A DNA stretch of 26,856 nt from a virus. The notes under the pieces are model-generated. The model saw only the letters and a program-made list of their open reading frames with translations, did not search any database and was not told the DNA's origin. Location of the stretch: IMG/VR virus record IMGVR_UViG_3300032293_002173, positions 1 through 26,856 of that record. One strand, 5' to 3'. Shown one piece after another: positions 6,981 through 18,300 of this stretch (position 1 is the stretch's first letter; the number at the start of each line of letters is the position of its first letter). The translations under genes were made by a program, and so were the position numbers.

Positions 6981-9900
6981 ATGGGGAATAGTCCACTAGA
7001 TTTTATAAATTCAGAAGGATTTAGAAAAAAATTGATAACAAGGAATTTGACACCATATGCCAAATCTCCAAACAAACCTACGCCCCCAACTAATTACGAG
7101 TATATTCAAACAGATACATCTGTTGTAGATAGCCCAGACCAGTTAATTGACGAACCAAGTTTTGCAAATAAACTATATCCATTAAACCAATGGGGTTCAG
7201 AAGGTGGGTACAAACAAGTTCCTGACCCTGGTGGATTGATGAATACCCATTCAAATGATGGTGAATATGGGTATATGGATGGTAAGATTATTGACGAAGC
7301 ATTACCTGAATCTCAAAGATGGAAATCAATAAATGCTTATTCTAATGGAACTGATAGTATATTAGATAGTGCAGAATTTTTTAATAGTATAGATTTGGTT
7401 GGACCAAATTCACAAGGAATTTATAATAACCAACCGTACCCAACATTTGATTCTTCTTCCTATTCACCCATTTCAATTTTACTTACTCCTGACCCACAAG
7501 GTAGTAATGGTCTTTTGAGTAGTGATTCGTTCATTGCTAGATTAGGTGCACAGACACTTAGAAAAAGTTTTGAAGAGAGAATTGCAACTGAAATAAGAAG
7601 AAATACTATAGGAAGAGCTAACGTATTCAATGTTAGAAGTGGAACAGACATTTTAAACATTGCAACAGGTAGAGTTCCATTAATTGAACCCAACTATACT
7701 ATTACAGTACCTTCTAATCCTATATTAGCGGCCACAGATTTTGCGTTAAGATTGGCGGGAAGCATCTTACCTGTATCACCAATATTTGGTTCTTATTGGG
7801 ATACAAACACGCAACTTGGACAACCAACAACAATACAACAAATGAACAATGCGTTCAGAAGAAGTACTGTTGGTAAGTTTTTTAATAGATTATTAGGTGG
7901 TGGACAAACAGGTTCACAGATAATGTACAATAATATGGGTGGTGGACAAAAGTCACGTTTGTTTGCCAACATAGATTTTAACAGATATAAGCCAAGTTTT
8001 GATAGAACTTTATTTGATAGATTGGGAGGAGCCATTGTAGGTTCAACAACTAATAATTCTGATTTTTATGTTGGTTCAACATCATCTGACCCATCAAGAG
8101 TATTTTCACCTGCAGGGGATATACCTGTAAATTCGTTTGGTATTGAGCAACAAACTGCAGTATACGGTCCACAAGAACTTGCTCAATTATATGAAGGACC
8201 AAGTAAAGAAATTAGGTTGGGTGCTAACGGACCAACATATAGTAATGGTGGTGGTATTGAGGGAGGAATGACTTGGGTATCACCAAAGTATAAGGGAAAT
8301 GCTGGTAAAAAAGTTGGAATTGGGGGCGAAATTACAAATGATGATGAAGACTTTAAACCATCATCATATAATACAACCGAATCAACAAACATAACATTTA
8401 GGGACGGGTCAATATTGGACGATACCCAAAGAATTATTGATAGCCAACCTCAAGGAGGTAAAAGACTACAGCATGTAGGTAATGCCATTGACCAAGTAAG
8501 TAAAGTCTTTAATGATGGGTACAAAGAGCTCACAAAGGGTTCTAGAGTTATCAAGTACACAGGAAGTATTGGACAAGAAGTGGGAACTGAATATTGTAGA
8601 GTTTTCGCCAAAGATATTCCATATCTTCAATATAATGACTTACAAAAAACTGATGGTATTACAACACAAGGAAGAAGATTTTCTTATTCTGTGTTAGATA
8701 ACACATATAATCTTAATATTGCGCCAAACAAACAAGAGGGAGGACAAGACTCAACAAACCTTATTAACGGACCTGGTGGGACTAGTACTAATATAGGTTA
8801 TGCTAAAAAATATATGTTTTCATTGGAAAATCTCGCTTGGAGAACTGCTAGCACTCCAGGTGGTGGGGGTTCATCCGTTGCTGAATTACCAATTTGCGAG
8901 AGAGGTCCGAACGGAGGAAGAGTTATGTGGTTCCCACCTTATGGATTAACATTTAGTGAATCAGTATCTACAAATTGGAATCAAAGTGATTTCTTGGGAA
9001 GACCAGAACCGATATATACATACAAAACAACTCAAAGAACTGGGTCTTTAACATGGAAAATAGTAGTAGACCACCCATCAGTTTTGAATGTTATTGTTAA
9101 TAAAGTTCTTAATAATGAAACTAACAATACAAGAATTAATAGTATGCTTGATGCATTCTTTGCAGGATGCTTAAAATACGATTTATATGAATTAGCTAAA
9201 AAATATTGGACGATAAATCCAAACGATTTGTATCAGTTACAACAGGCAATTACGTCACAAGAAATGACCAAAGAACAGATAGAATTTACAAAAGAAACAA
9301 TCCAAACAGGAAACAATTCACCAACAGGTGCGGGGTCTGTTACCGCACAGGCAACACCATTAGGTAATGATTATTTTAGCAAATATAATAGTACATTAGC
9401 ATTTTATTTTGGTAATGATTATCCAAAAAAAGGTGACGTACCTAACTATAATGTTGAATATGCCAGATATACATCACAGTCAAATAAAAATTTTTATTTT
9501 ACAAAATCACCATCTACGTCAGGACAAACAAGTCAGGTTTTCACTGAAGTTGTGACAGGAAACTACCAACTCATACAAGAAATGGTAAAGGACATTGCAA
9601 AACAATTAAACGATTACCCACAAGGTAATTTAGTAATAACTGTGGATTCAAGTTGTTCTGCACCGGCAACTGATGCTTATAACAAAGAACTCTCACAAAG
9701 AAGAATTGATTCAGTTGTAAAATACTTTAACGAAAGTCCAGAACTTGAAAAAGCCATCAAATTACAAAGATTATCTATTACAAAAGGGAAAAATTTTGGA
9801 GAAAATACAAATTCACAACCAACTAATTTCACTGTTGTAGATGGAAAATATTCTTTGGATAAAAAAACAACAGGTAAACTTGTTAATTGTACTAGCGAAG

Positions 9901-12065
9901 ACCCCAATGTTAAAGGAGGTGATGTTACTGTTGGTGCGGATGAAATTTTTACGTATGGTGCAATGGCATGTAGAAGAAGTACATTCAAAATTACAGGAAA
10001 TTTATCACAACCACAATCAACATCACCGACACCACCACCACAATACGTTGAAGTTGTTAAAGGAAATGTTGTTACTGAAACAGTAAAAACACAAAAAGTA
10101 GAACAACAATGGAAACCTAGAGATAATATAACCAAAAGAGTATTAAGGTCATTGCTTTCAGAGTGTGATTATTTTGAAACAATTAAACAAGAAACTCCTA
10201 TGGTATATGATAACCTAAGAGAAAAACTTAAGTTTTTCCAACCTGCATTTCACTCTATGACACCCGAAGGGTTAAATGGAAGGTTAACATTTTTACAACA
10301 ATGTATGAGACCTGGAGATACAATTCCAACAATTAAAGATATTGGAGGTGCTCCAGTATTACAATACAACAATGCGACAAACACATCTTTCGGAGCTCCA
10401 CCTGTTTTGGTTCTGAGAGTAGGAGATTTTTATAATACAAAAATACTTCCAACATCCTTAAACATCACATATGAAGACCTTGACTTGAACCCTGAAGGTA
10501 TCGGTGTTCAACCTATGATTGCAAACATAACTATGGCGTTTAATTTTGTGGGAGGAAGTGGACTAAAAGAATCTATAGATAAATTACAAAACGCTTTAAC
10601 GTTCAACTATTATGCAAATACTGAAATATATGACGACAGAGCGGATGTTACAGAAAACTCAGAATTCTTAAAATCTTTAGATAAAGAATTTTTATCTATG
10701 GCAAATCCTCCTGGAGCCCCTGCACTTAACCAATCACAACCACAAACTGGTCAAGACAATAATAGTCCAATAGGAACCGTACTTACAAATTTGGCAACAA
10801 CATCAGGAGAAACAGGAACCATAAGTTATGGTGACTTTATGACAAAAGTTGTAAATGAAACACAAACTTATTTTACTAATGTTATAAATAAAAACAGAGA
10901 AGTTGTTTCACAGTATAATAACGCAATGAGACAACAATGGCAAATGGAAAGGAATTATGTTGGAGGAACTATGTCAGTAGATTCTAATAAAAAAACAACA
11001 CTTTTTGGAAAGCCAACTAATATACAAAAGGTTACAAATGAAATTTTTGATTTATTAATTAAAGATATTAGTAATAATGACGAAGGATTTGTTAAATTTA
11101 TTAATAATCAAAACTTTTCAGATAAAGTAAAAAAAGTGATTAAAGAAAATTATACTAATGTATTAAATAATAGAAAAAATACATATCAAAATGCGATTAC
11201 TAAAATCGTACAAGATATGACAACAGTACAACAATCGTATATTCAAACATTAGCAAGGGTTAATACTATTACTTATGATGGTACAGCCAACACAGGAACG
11301 GACGGATATCAAAAGAAAAATGGGCCTGTTGTTATATATGTTACTTCAGGTACTTCAAAAGTTTCTGCATCTTCAAACGGTGCTTCAGACACACTTGTTG
11401 AATTGGTCAATGATGTAAAAACTTTGCAAAATAAAATTATTGAATTTAATACAATAACAAGTAATCCAATAACTTTTATGAATCCAGGTGATAAAAAAGA
11501 ATACTCTGGAAAATTAATTTACGAAATTGTTGGTGACGGAAATTCACCGTTAAATAAAATATCAGCAACAGAAACCTTTATACCTTTTAGTAAAAATGAG
11601 ACTTTTGCAAGTCCAAGTTTTAAAAAGGTGTATATGATTTTATCTAATGAGGTTACCGATGACAAAAAATATGAAACTTTCAAAAAAGAAATGATTGGTA
11701 ATATAATTGGAAATACTAAGTTATTGTCCGACGGGCAACAAGATATTGAAATACAATTTGACAAATATTGGATTGGAACCGCAAAACCACTCTTTAGTGA
11801 AGAAAATACAATTACAAAAAACTTTATAGACAGTCTTGAAAAAAATGATTTGAAAAATTTTGTTAAGTTCACACCATTTGATTCAAAAACAAGAGAATTT
11901 ATATACAGTACAGATAACCAAGCAAATACAAATACAAAAGATTCACAACAAAATTTAATAAAAGGATTGGGTGCGTCAACAAACCAAAATACAAACACAA
12001 AAACTTGGTGTGATAGTAATGGAAATGTTTCAGACATATACATATCAAAAGTAAAACTTAACTAA
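6981..12065 (+). CDS. Very large baseplate structural protein with internal OmpA-like domain
   Basis: A 1694-residue virion protein, most likely part of the baseplate. Residues 1-600 are Asn/Ser/Gly/Pro-rich with no fold I recognise. Residues about 614-730 (ENLAWR..., PNGGRVMWFPPYGLTF, then GRPEPIYTYKTTQRTGSLTW and KIVVDHPSVLN) and about 1080-1220 (FQPAFHSMTPEGLNGRLTFL, FGAPPVLVLRVGDFYNTKIL, LDLNPEGIGVQPMIANITMA) look like two parts of one conserved baseplate module, split by an insertion. The insertion holds an OmpA-C-like domain at about 856-1005: LVITVDSS..., then AYNKELSQRRIDSVVKYFNE, ISKGKNFGE-like text and a closing CRRSTFKI strand. This family binds peptidoglycan. The C-terminal 400 residues are helical, then mixed. 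The stop overlaps the next start (TAATG), implying coupled translation. Baseplate assignment is from context and the conserved module. Confidence 0.72.
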   Translation: MGNSPLDFINSEGFRKKLITRNLTPYAKSPNKPTPPTNYEYIQTDTSVVDSPDQLIDEPSFANKLYPLNQWGSEGGYKQVPDPGGLMNTHSNDGEYGYMDGKIIDEALPESQRWKSINAYSNGTDSILDSAEFFNSIDLVGPNSQGIYNNQPYPTFDSSSYSPISILLTPDPQGSNGLLSSDSFIARLGAQTLRKSFEERIATEIRRNTIGRANVFNVRSGTDILNIATGRVPLIEPNYTITVPSNPILAATDFALRLAGSILPVSPIFGSYWDTNTQLGQPTTIQQMNNAFRRSTVGKFFNRLLGGGQTGSQIMYNNMGGGQKSRLFANIDFNRYKPSFDRTLFDRLGGAIVGSTTNNSDFYVGSTSSDPSRVFSPAGDIPVNSFGIEQQTAVYGPQELAQLYEGPSKEIRLGANGPTYSNGGGIEGGMTWVSPKYKGNAGKKVGIGGEITNDDEDFKPSSYNTTESTNITFRDGSILDDTQRIIDSQPQGGKRLQHVGNAIDQVSKVFNDGYKELTKGSRVIKYTGSIGQEVGTEYCRVFAKDIPYLQYNDLQKTDGITTQGRRFSYSVLDNTYNLNIAPNKQEGGQDSTNLINGPGGTSTNIGYAKKYMFSLENLAWRTASTPGGGGSSVAELPICERGPNGGRVMWFPPYGLTFSESVSTNWNQSDFLGRPEPIYTYKTTQRTGSLTWKIVVDHPSVLNVIVNKVLNNETNNTRINSMLDAFFAGCLKYDLYELAKKYWTINPNDLYQLQQAITSQEMTKEQIEFTKETIQTGNNSPTGAGSVTAQATPLGNDYFSKYNSTLAFYFGNDYPKKGDVPNYNVEYARYTSQSNKNFYFTKSPSTSGQTSQVFTEVVTGNYQLIQEMVKDIAKQLNDYPQGNLVITVDSSCSAPATDAYNKELSQRRIDSVVKYFNESPELEKAIKLQRLSITKGKNFGENTNSQPTNFTVVDGKYSLDKKTTGKLVNCTSEDPNVKGGDVTVGADEIFTYGAMACRRSTFKITGNLSQPQSTSPTPPPQYVEVVKGNVVTETVKTQKVEQQWKPRDNITKRVLRSLLSECDYFETIKQETPMVYDNLREKLKFFQPAFHSMTPEGLNGRLTFLQQCMRPGDTIPTIKDIGGAPVLQYNNATNTSFGAPPVLVLRVGDFYNTKILPTSLNITYEDLDLNPEGIGVQPMIANITMAFNFVGGSGLKESIDKLQNALTFNYYANTEIYDDRADVTENSEFLKSLDKEFLSMANPPGAPALNQSQPQTGQDNNSPIGTVLTNLATTSGETGTISYGDFMTKVVNETQTYFTNVINKNREVVSQYNNAMRQQWQMERNYVGGTMSVDSNKKTTLFGKPTNIQKVTNEIFDLLIKDISNNDEGFVKFINNQNFSDKVKKVIKENYTNVLNNRKNTYQNAITKIVQDMTTVQQSYIQTLARVNTITYDGTANTGTDGYQKKNGPVVIYVTSGTSKVSASSNGASDTLVELVNDVKTLQNKIIEFNTITSNPITFMNPGDKKEYSGKLIYEIVGDGNSPLNKISATETFIPFSKNETFASPSFKKVYMILSNEVTDDKKYETFKKEMIGNIIGNTKLLSDGQQDIEIQFDKYWIGTAKPLFSEENTITKNFIDSLEKNDLKNFVKFTPFDSKTREFIYSTDNQANTNTKDSQQNLIKGLGASTNQNTNTKTWCDSNGNVSDIYISKVKLN

Positions 12066-12388
12066 TGGCATCTCAGTATTGGAACAGATATAGTCAATTT
12101 TTAATTAACGGTGAGCAAACTGTAGTACCATTTGTACAATTACCACAAAAGGCTTCAGACAAAGCTTACATTTATAAAGTTGCTAGAAGTAGATTAGATA
12201 AAGTTTCTCAAGAGTATTATAACACACCTTATTTTGGTTGGTTAATTTTACAGGCAAATCCACAGTTTGGTGGATTAGAAAATAATATCTATGATGGTGC
12301 GATATTGATTATTCCATTTCCGCTTCTACCTTCATTACAGGACTATAAAGGAGCAATAGACAATCATTTTTATTATTATGGCAGGTAA
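12065..12388 (+). CDS. Small LysM/tail-protein-X-like baseplate protein
   Basis: A 107-residue protein whose central part, RSRLDKVSQEYYNTPYFGWL followed by ILQANPQFGGLENNIYDGAI and LIIPFP, has the LysM-like pattern. That pattern is an early 'D..s..yY.....w.i..aNp' helix-turn-helix and a late 'dG..l.iP.p' strand. It is shared by tail protein X and by the LysM-like part of T4 gp53-type wedge proteins. In contractile tails such proteins join the tube/baseplate and sheath initiator regions, and LysM folds can bind glycan. The start overlaps the upstream stop by one base, and the next gene starts 11 bases inside its 3' end, so the three baseplate genes form a translationally coupled unit. Confidence 0.7.
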   Translation: MASQYWNRYSQFLINGEQTVVPFVQLPQKASDKAYIYKVARSRLDKVSQEYYNTPYFGWLILQANPQFGGLENNIYDGAILIIPFPLLPSLQDYKGAIDNHFYYYGR

Positions 12389-15300
12389 CTTACAAGCTGA
12401 CAACAGTGGAAATATTTTATGTGAATTTGATTACAACAACATTATTGTTGTAGACCCAAACAGAACTATTGATGCTTTTGGTAATATACAAGAACGCCTT
12501 GTTGACCACGAAAATCTTGTAATGTATGCAAATTTAGAGGCCGAACTTCTACCAAGAACAAAACTTGCAGTTGGAGCTGCACCAAACGATAGAATTAGAA
12601 CAATATCAGTTGCAAAAATGAATTTTTTAAAACCAACAAAAAATTCTTATTTAGGAACAGGATATTATGATGAGATAACTGGAGAGAATACTACGCAGTT
12701 TAAGGGAGAAAATCAAATGATGACTTCTGTTTCAGTACCTAAAGATGGAAGTAAACCATATGTCGTAGATGCACCAGCAGACCTAAATAACATTATGGAT
12801 AATGGTCTTTTGGGGATAACTCAAATTAATATTCAAACAAATACTTCATTCGTACCATCAGTTAGGATAGAATTAGAGGATGTACAAGGAAGGGCTCTAT
12901 TTCAATTAGGTAACAATTCACCGTATGCGGCATTCTTTAATTTACCATATCCACCCTTTTATTTAACTCTAAAAGGTTATTACGGACAAGCCATTAGATA
13001 CCAATTAAATTTAGAAAAATTTAATGCTAGATTTAACTCATTTAGTGGTAACTATCAAGTTAGTTTAGAGTTTAAGGGATATAAATTTAATATTCTTAAT
13101 GAGGTTGCAATGGGACATTTATTAGCATTACCTCATATGTATAGCCAAACTTTTGATGTTGCATCTTCTCCTGTTGGTGCACAAACAACATCAAAAACAG
13201 CAGAAAGTCAATCAAAAACACAAAATGTAAGTACCGCCAATAGTTCAATAAGTAGTACTAATGTTGTTTCTCAAATAACATCAGAGAGAGGGTATCAAAA
13301 AATATTTGAGGTTTATAGTGAATATAAGGCAAAAGGATTGGTACCTCCAGACTTACCCGAACTAACACTTCTTCAGTTAATGAATAAATTAGAAACTTTC
13401 GAAAAAAATATTGAAAATTCTTTTCCTAAAGCTGAAGTTGAACCATTAACAAATATTAGAAGTTATAGAGAAATATTAAAAAATTATTTCGAAAACATTA
13501 GAGGAAGTAATTCTTGGTTTACTACGTATATGGACCCTAAACCATTAATTAAAAAAGGTGGACAAAGAATCTACACATTCAAAAAGTTAGAACTTCAAGT
13601 TATAGATGATGCAAACAATAAATTAAAATCTATAATTGAAAATTATAACAATACCTTATCTCAAAACGCAACCTTAGGTAAGGGAAAACCTGATGAAATA
13701 AAAAACCCAATTGCATATACAAATATTGTAGTTAGTCCTACTTCATTTACTGATATTGATTGGGATGAAACTGCAAAAATTCAATTAGGTTTACCGTCAG
13801 TTACTCAAACACAAGTTAATAATGTAAAGTCAGATTATAGTAATTTAACTAAACCTTATTTTACAACAGATAAAAACGGTAATATTGTAGAAATTAGAAC
13901 TGCATTTTTTATTTTTGAAGGTGAAGGAAGATTTGATAAACAAATCACATCTTTAGAGGCACAGGCAAATAAAAAATTATCTTTTTACGAATCAGAAATA
14001 AGTGCAAAACTTCTAAGAAAAATAGAAGACAGAGCCACAGGTATCGGATTTAGACCAACGGTTAGAAATATTACCGCTGTAATTATGGCTTCGGCTGAAG
14101 CGTTTATAAGAATGTTAGACGATGTTCATACCAACGCTTGGAACGTTAAGTATGACCCTATAAGAAAATCCGCAATATTAGATAACACTAGCTCGGCTCC
14201 AAATACTGAAGACCAAGACAATTTAGTTATCGCACCACTTGGTGATAGCCAATTAAAAAATGCAGAAATTCCTGTTTATCCTTGGCCACAATTTTTTGTT
14301 GAATCACCTGAAGATAAAAAAGGTAGATTCCAATTAAAGTATATTGGTGACCCATCGGTTGTTGATTTAACAAAAGGATATTTGTATGACAAATGGCCTG
14401 AAGTTGAATTTGTTGAAGAATATATGAAAGGTATTACAAAAAAATTCGACGCACCACAAGCTCCAGAACCTTTAGCAAATGAAAGAGATACTAATACTAT
14501 TACAATAAATGCGATAGAGTTCCCATCATTAGGATTAGCATATGCTAATAAAGAAGAAATAAAATTCTTTTATGAAATATGGGAAAGACAATTTTTAACA
14601 TCACATTATTCAGGGTTAGTCAGGGCCAATGCAAATCAAGTTCAAGATTTATTTAAATTAAATGTACAAACTGAAGTTAATAACATTTATGACGCGATTA
14701 ATGTTAGTGCACCATACCTAAGTTTAAAACTTAAAAATTACAATATTAACGCGGGTAATTATATTTCATTTTTAGAAGGTATATCTAACAACGGAACAGG
14801 TAGAGCATATCAAGATTTTATTAGAGATTTCTTTGTTACACCATACATAAAAACAATGACTGAAAACCCAACAGCGTTATTGAGTCTTTTTGATGTGGGT
14901 AAAATTCCACAATCAAACGCAGATTCATTAGCGTTAGAAAAATTAATAAAAAACGCCACAAATGATAAATTTGTTGTAGATACAATTCCATTCACAAACC
15001 CAACTTGGGTAACATCAAATATGAGTAATGGTATTACGTCAAATGGAAATGATGTTTATAATACAACAAAAACATTGAAAATCTTTGAACAAAGAAAGGC
15101 AATATCAAACTTCACAGACATATTTGATTTCTCAACAAACAGACCCGTAACTAATTTTTCATATATAAATTACCAAGACCCAACATTAGAACTTTTAAAT
15201 ATTGAAAGTAATCAAATAGGATTAAGAACGTTTTACGAAGAAAGAAAACCAACATCGTTTACGACAACAGAAGGGTATGTGTATGGAACATCACCAACAT

Positions 15301-18300
15301 CAAGTATGCCATACCAAACAACAACATCACTTTTAAACACACCTTACTTTATTAATGCAATTCAAAATGGGGTATATAACAACAGAAGAAAATCTAAATA
15401 CCCTTACATACAAGCCGCCTATATTTTTTTAAATTCTTTACCTATTGCGTCACTTAGAGAAAAATATAAATCATATAATGTTAGTGATGATTTAGATTAC
15501 ATTGCATCTTGTTTTAATAAATTCGGTGCGGTACACAAATTACCATACGCTTGGATTTTAAAGATGGGTTCAGTTTGGCATAGATACAAGAAGTATAAAG
15601 AAAGTGGGATTGATATATTATCAAGTGCTTGGAGTAATTTTGACTATTTAACAAACTATAGTCCAATTTTAAGTTCAACAACACAACAATATGATTTTAA
15701 TTATAAACAAGTTAATAATTCACAAATTGTTGAAACGACGGAATCAATTGTTTTACAATCAATAAATCCAAATGATATTAAAATAAACACAGGATTTTAT
15801 CCAAAAGTTATAAATGATTTTAATTATTTTTATAATTCATTTGATTTATATGTAGACTATAATAATACGGAAATACAAAAAAGTGTTGATTTGGGGATGA
15901 AGGTTTATAATTTTCCAAATTCAAGGTTTAGTGCGAATCAAAATGATAATAATTTAACATTAAACACTTGGTCAATTACAATACCAAATTTTAGTGACAC
16001 ACCTGTTACCAAAGATTGTAATACTAAAAGTAATGCAATTGGTACAGAACATTTTATCATACCTTCATTTGGTTGTAATATAAATCAGACAAAATATGAA
16101 TGTATTGATAACCCATATGCAGATACAAATCTTTCGGTTAATTTAACGAATAATAATAATATGTATAACGGCTCAGTTAGAGCCCTATGGTCGGCACCAA
16201 ATTTTGGATATTTCAATAATGATGAACTTGTTATCCCACCAACTGATTCATATTTAAATGAAATATCCGCGGATAAATCAGAACAGTCACCATTCAAACT
16301 TTTAACCAAAGACAGTTACTCAAAAATAGAAGAAATATTTTCAGTTTTTGAAAAAAGAGATTTAGATAGTTTTGAAAACGAATTTTTAAATTTTTCTAAA
16401 TCAATAACTGACGCAGATTCTGCACAACCAGAAGCCCAATATGACACACCAACTGTTAATCAAAATGCTAATTTCAGAAACTTCCAATCTTTGTTTAAAA
16501 CAATGATGACAGTTCCCGCACCAACACCAATCGAAACTGATTCTGAATTTTTTAATTCAACAATAGATAGTCAATATAAAAACGTACAAATCTTACTTAG
16601 AAACTTTTTAGAATATGATATTATATTAAGAATAGGTAATCCATCAAAATATAAAAGAAGGATTTTTGATTCTTATTTATCTTATCTATCAACACCTAAT
16701 GTAATTGACCCAATACAATTCAAACCATATATTGTTGGTTCACTACCTACAAGAACAGGTAGTGTGACTTTACAACAATCCAAAACACAGAACTCAGCTG
16801 CTTGGTTAACTTTGGAAACTGAAGTCGGATTCTCAACAATACCAAATGTTGTATATAGTTCACAAGGAAGTTATATTACAGATTTTTTTGTTGAAAACAA
16901 TATTGAGTTCACTTCAAGAAATATTACCCTGTTGGCTCCGTTGATTAAAATGTATGCAACCGCAAAACTTCAAACACCAGGACTTACTCCGGCACAATTC
17001 AAAAACCAATTAAATGGTTACTTAGACCAAGAAACAAATATACAGAATAATTTTATAAATGATGTTATGGCGGGAGTTAGAGCAAAATTACCTAACCAAC
17101 AACAATTGCCCGAAAGAGTAATATCAAGTGCCATTTCAGGAGAACAAAGTAAGGTGGAAAACTATGAAGTTTTTAAAGCTTTGAACGATAAATGGATTGC
17201 GGGTGCTGACTTTAAAAACCAAACATTGTTTGAAGATATTTTATTTTTAGATAGAGCATCCAGAAATATTGGTGAAACAATATTGTTAGATATTTTTGAT
17301 TTGAAAGGTATGTTTGGTATTGGTGGTAAACAAGGTGAATACTCGCTAAATCAAGCAATGAGTGTATTCACGTTCATTAGTGGGCTTTTGATAAAAAATA
17401 ATTTCACAGTAATGAACCTTCCTGCATATGTTAACTTCTATAATGTACAAGATGTTGATGGTACAACAATACCACAACCTGAAGGTAGTTTAGAATTTGC
17501 TAATAGTATGTGGGGAACATTCTTGGATGTTGATTATAGAAAATCATCATCAAAAATGGTTTGTTTTTATGTTGGAAAACCATCATCATATCTTGATTTA
17601 CCTAAAGGTAATTCAAGATACCGAGACGATTCATTTGAATTAAGAAGAGCATCTGAAAACCCATTGATAGAGAATCAACAAGGAAAAAAAGATTGGGCGT
17701 TATCAAATAAATGTGTTGGATTTAATGTTGATTTAGGAATAAGAAATCAAAACGTATTTTATTCTTTCTCAGTATCACAAGATAATGGAGTTGCAACTTC
17801 TGAGGCAATCAATACCCAAATTAATATGGTTGACCAAGCCACAGGTAGAAATACTGCAACACAAAACGTTGGTTTATATAACCTTTATAAACAAAGAAGT
17901 TATAAAGCAACCGCGACTTGTTTAGGAAATGCATTACTACAACCAACAATGTATTTCAATTTAAGACACGTACCAATGTTTAATGGTCCTTATATGATTA
18001 TGGATGTTCAACATACAGTACAACCTGGAAATTTCCAAACAACATTTACTGGTGTTAGACAAGGTATCTATGATTTACCCGCGATTGACTCATTCTTACA
18101 AAGTATCAATAAAAATTTATTAACAAGATTAGAACAGTTATTAAAAATTAAAAAGGATTCACCAATAGTACCAGCAACATCAAACCAACAAAAAAACAAT
18201 AATGTAGTTCAGAAAGCAGAAAATACTCCAGATGCCTCAAATAGTTGTGTGTCTAATGTTGACGTTACTCTGTATCGTGAATATACAAATACTACATCTA

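Noticed and set aside
9677-10135. 152-residue antisense ORF inside the 1694-residue gene
   Set aside because: It lies opposite the OmpA-like domain, which is well supported on the + strand; its translation is hydrophobic and shows no motif.
11519-12043. 174-residue antisense ORF near the end of the 1694-residue gene
   Set aside because: The translation is Phe/Ser/Val-rich, typical of the complement of Lys/Asn-rich coding sequence, and has no start-site context or neighbour on that strand.
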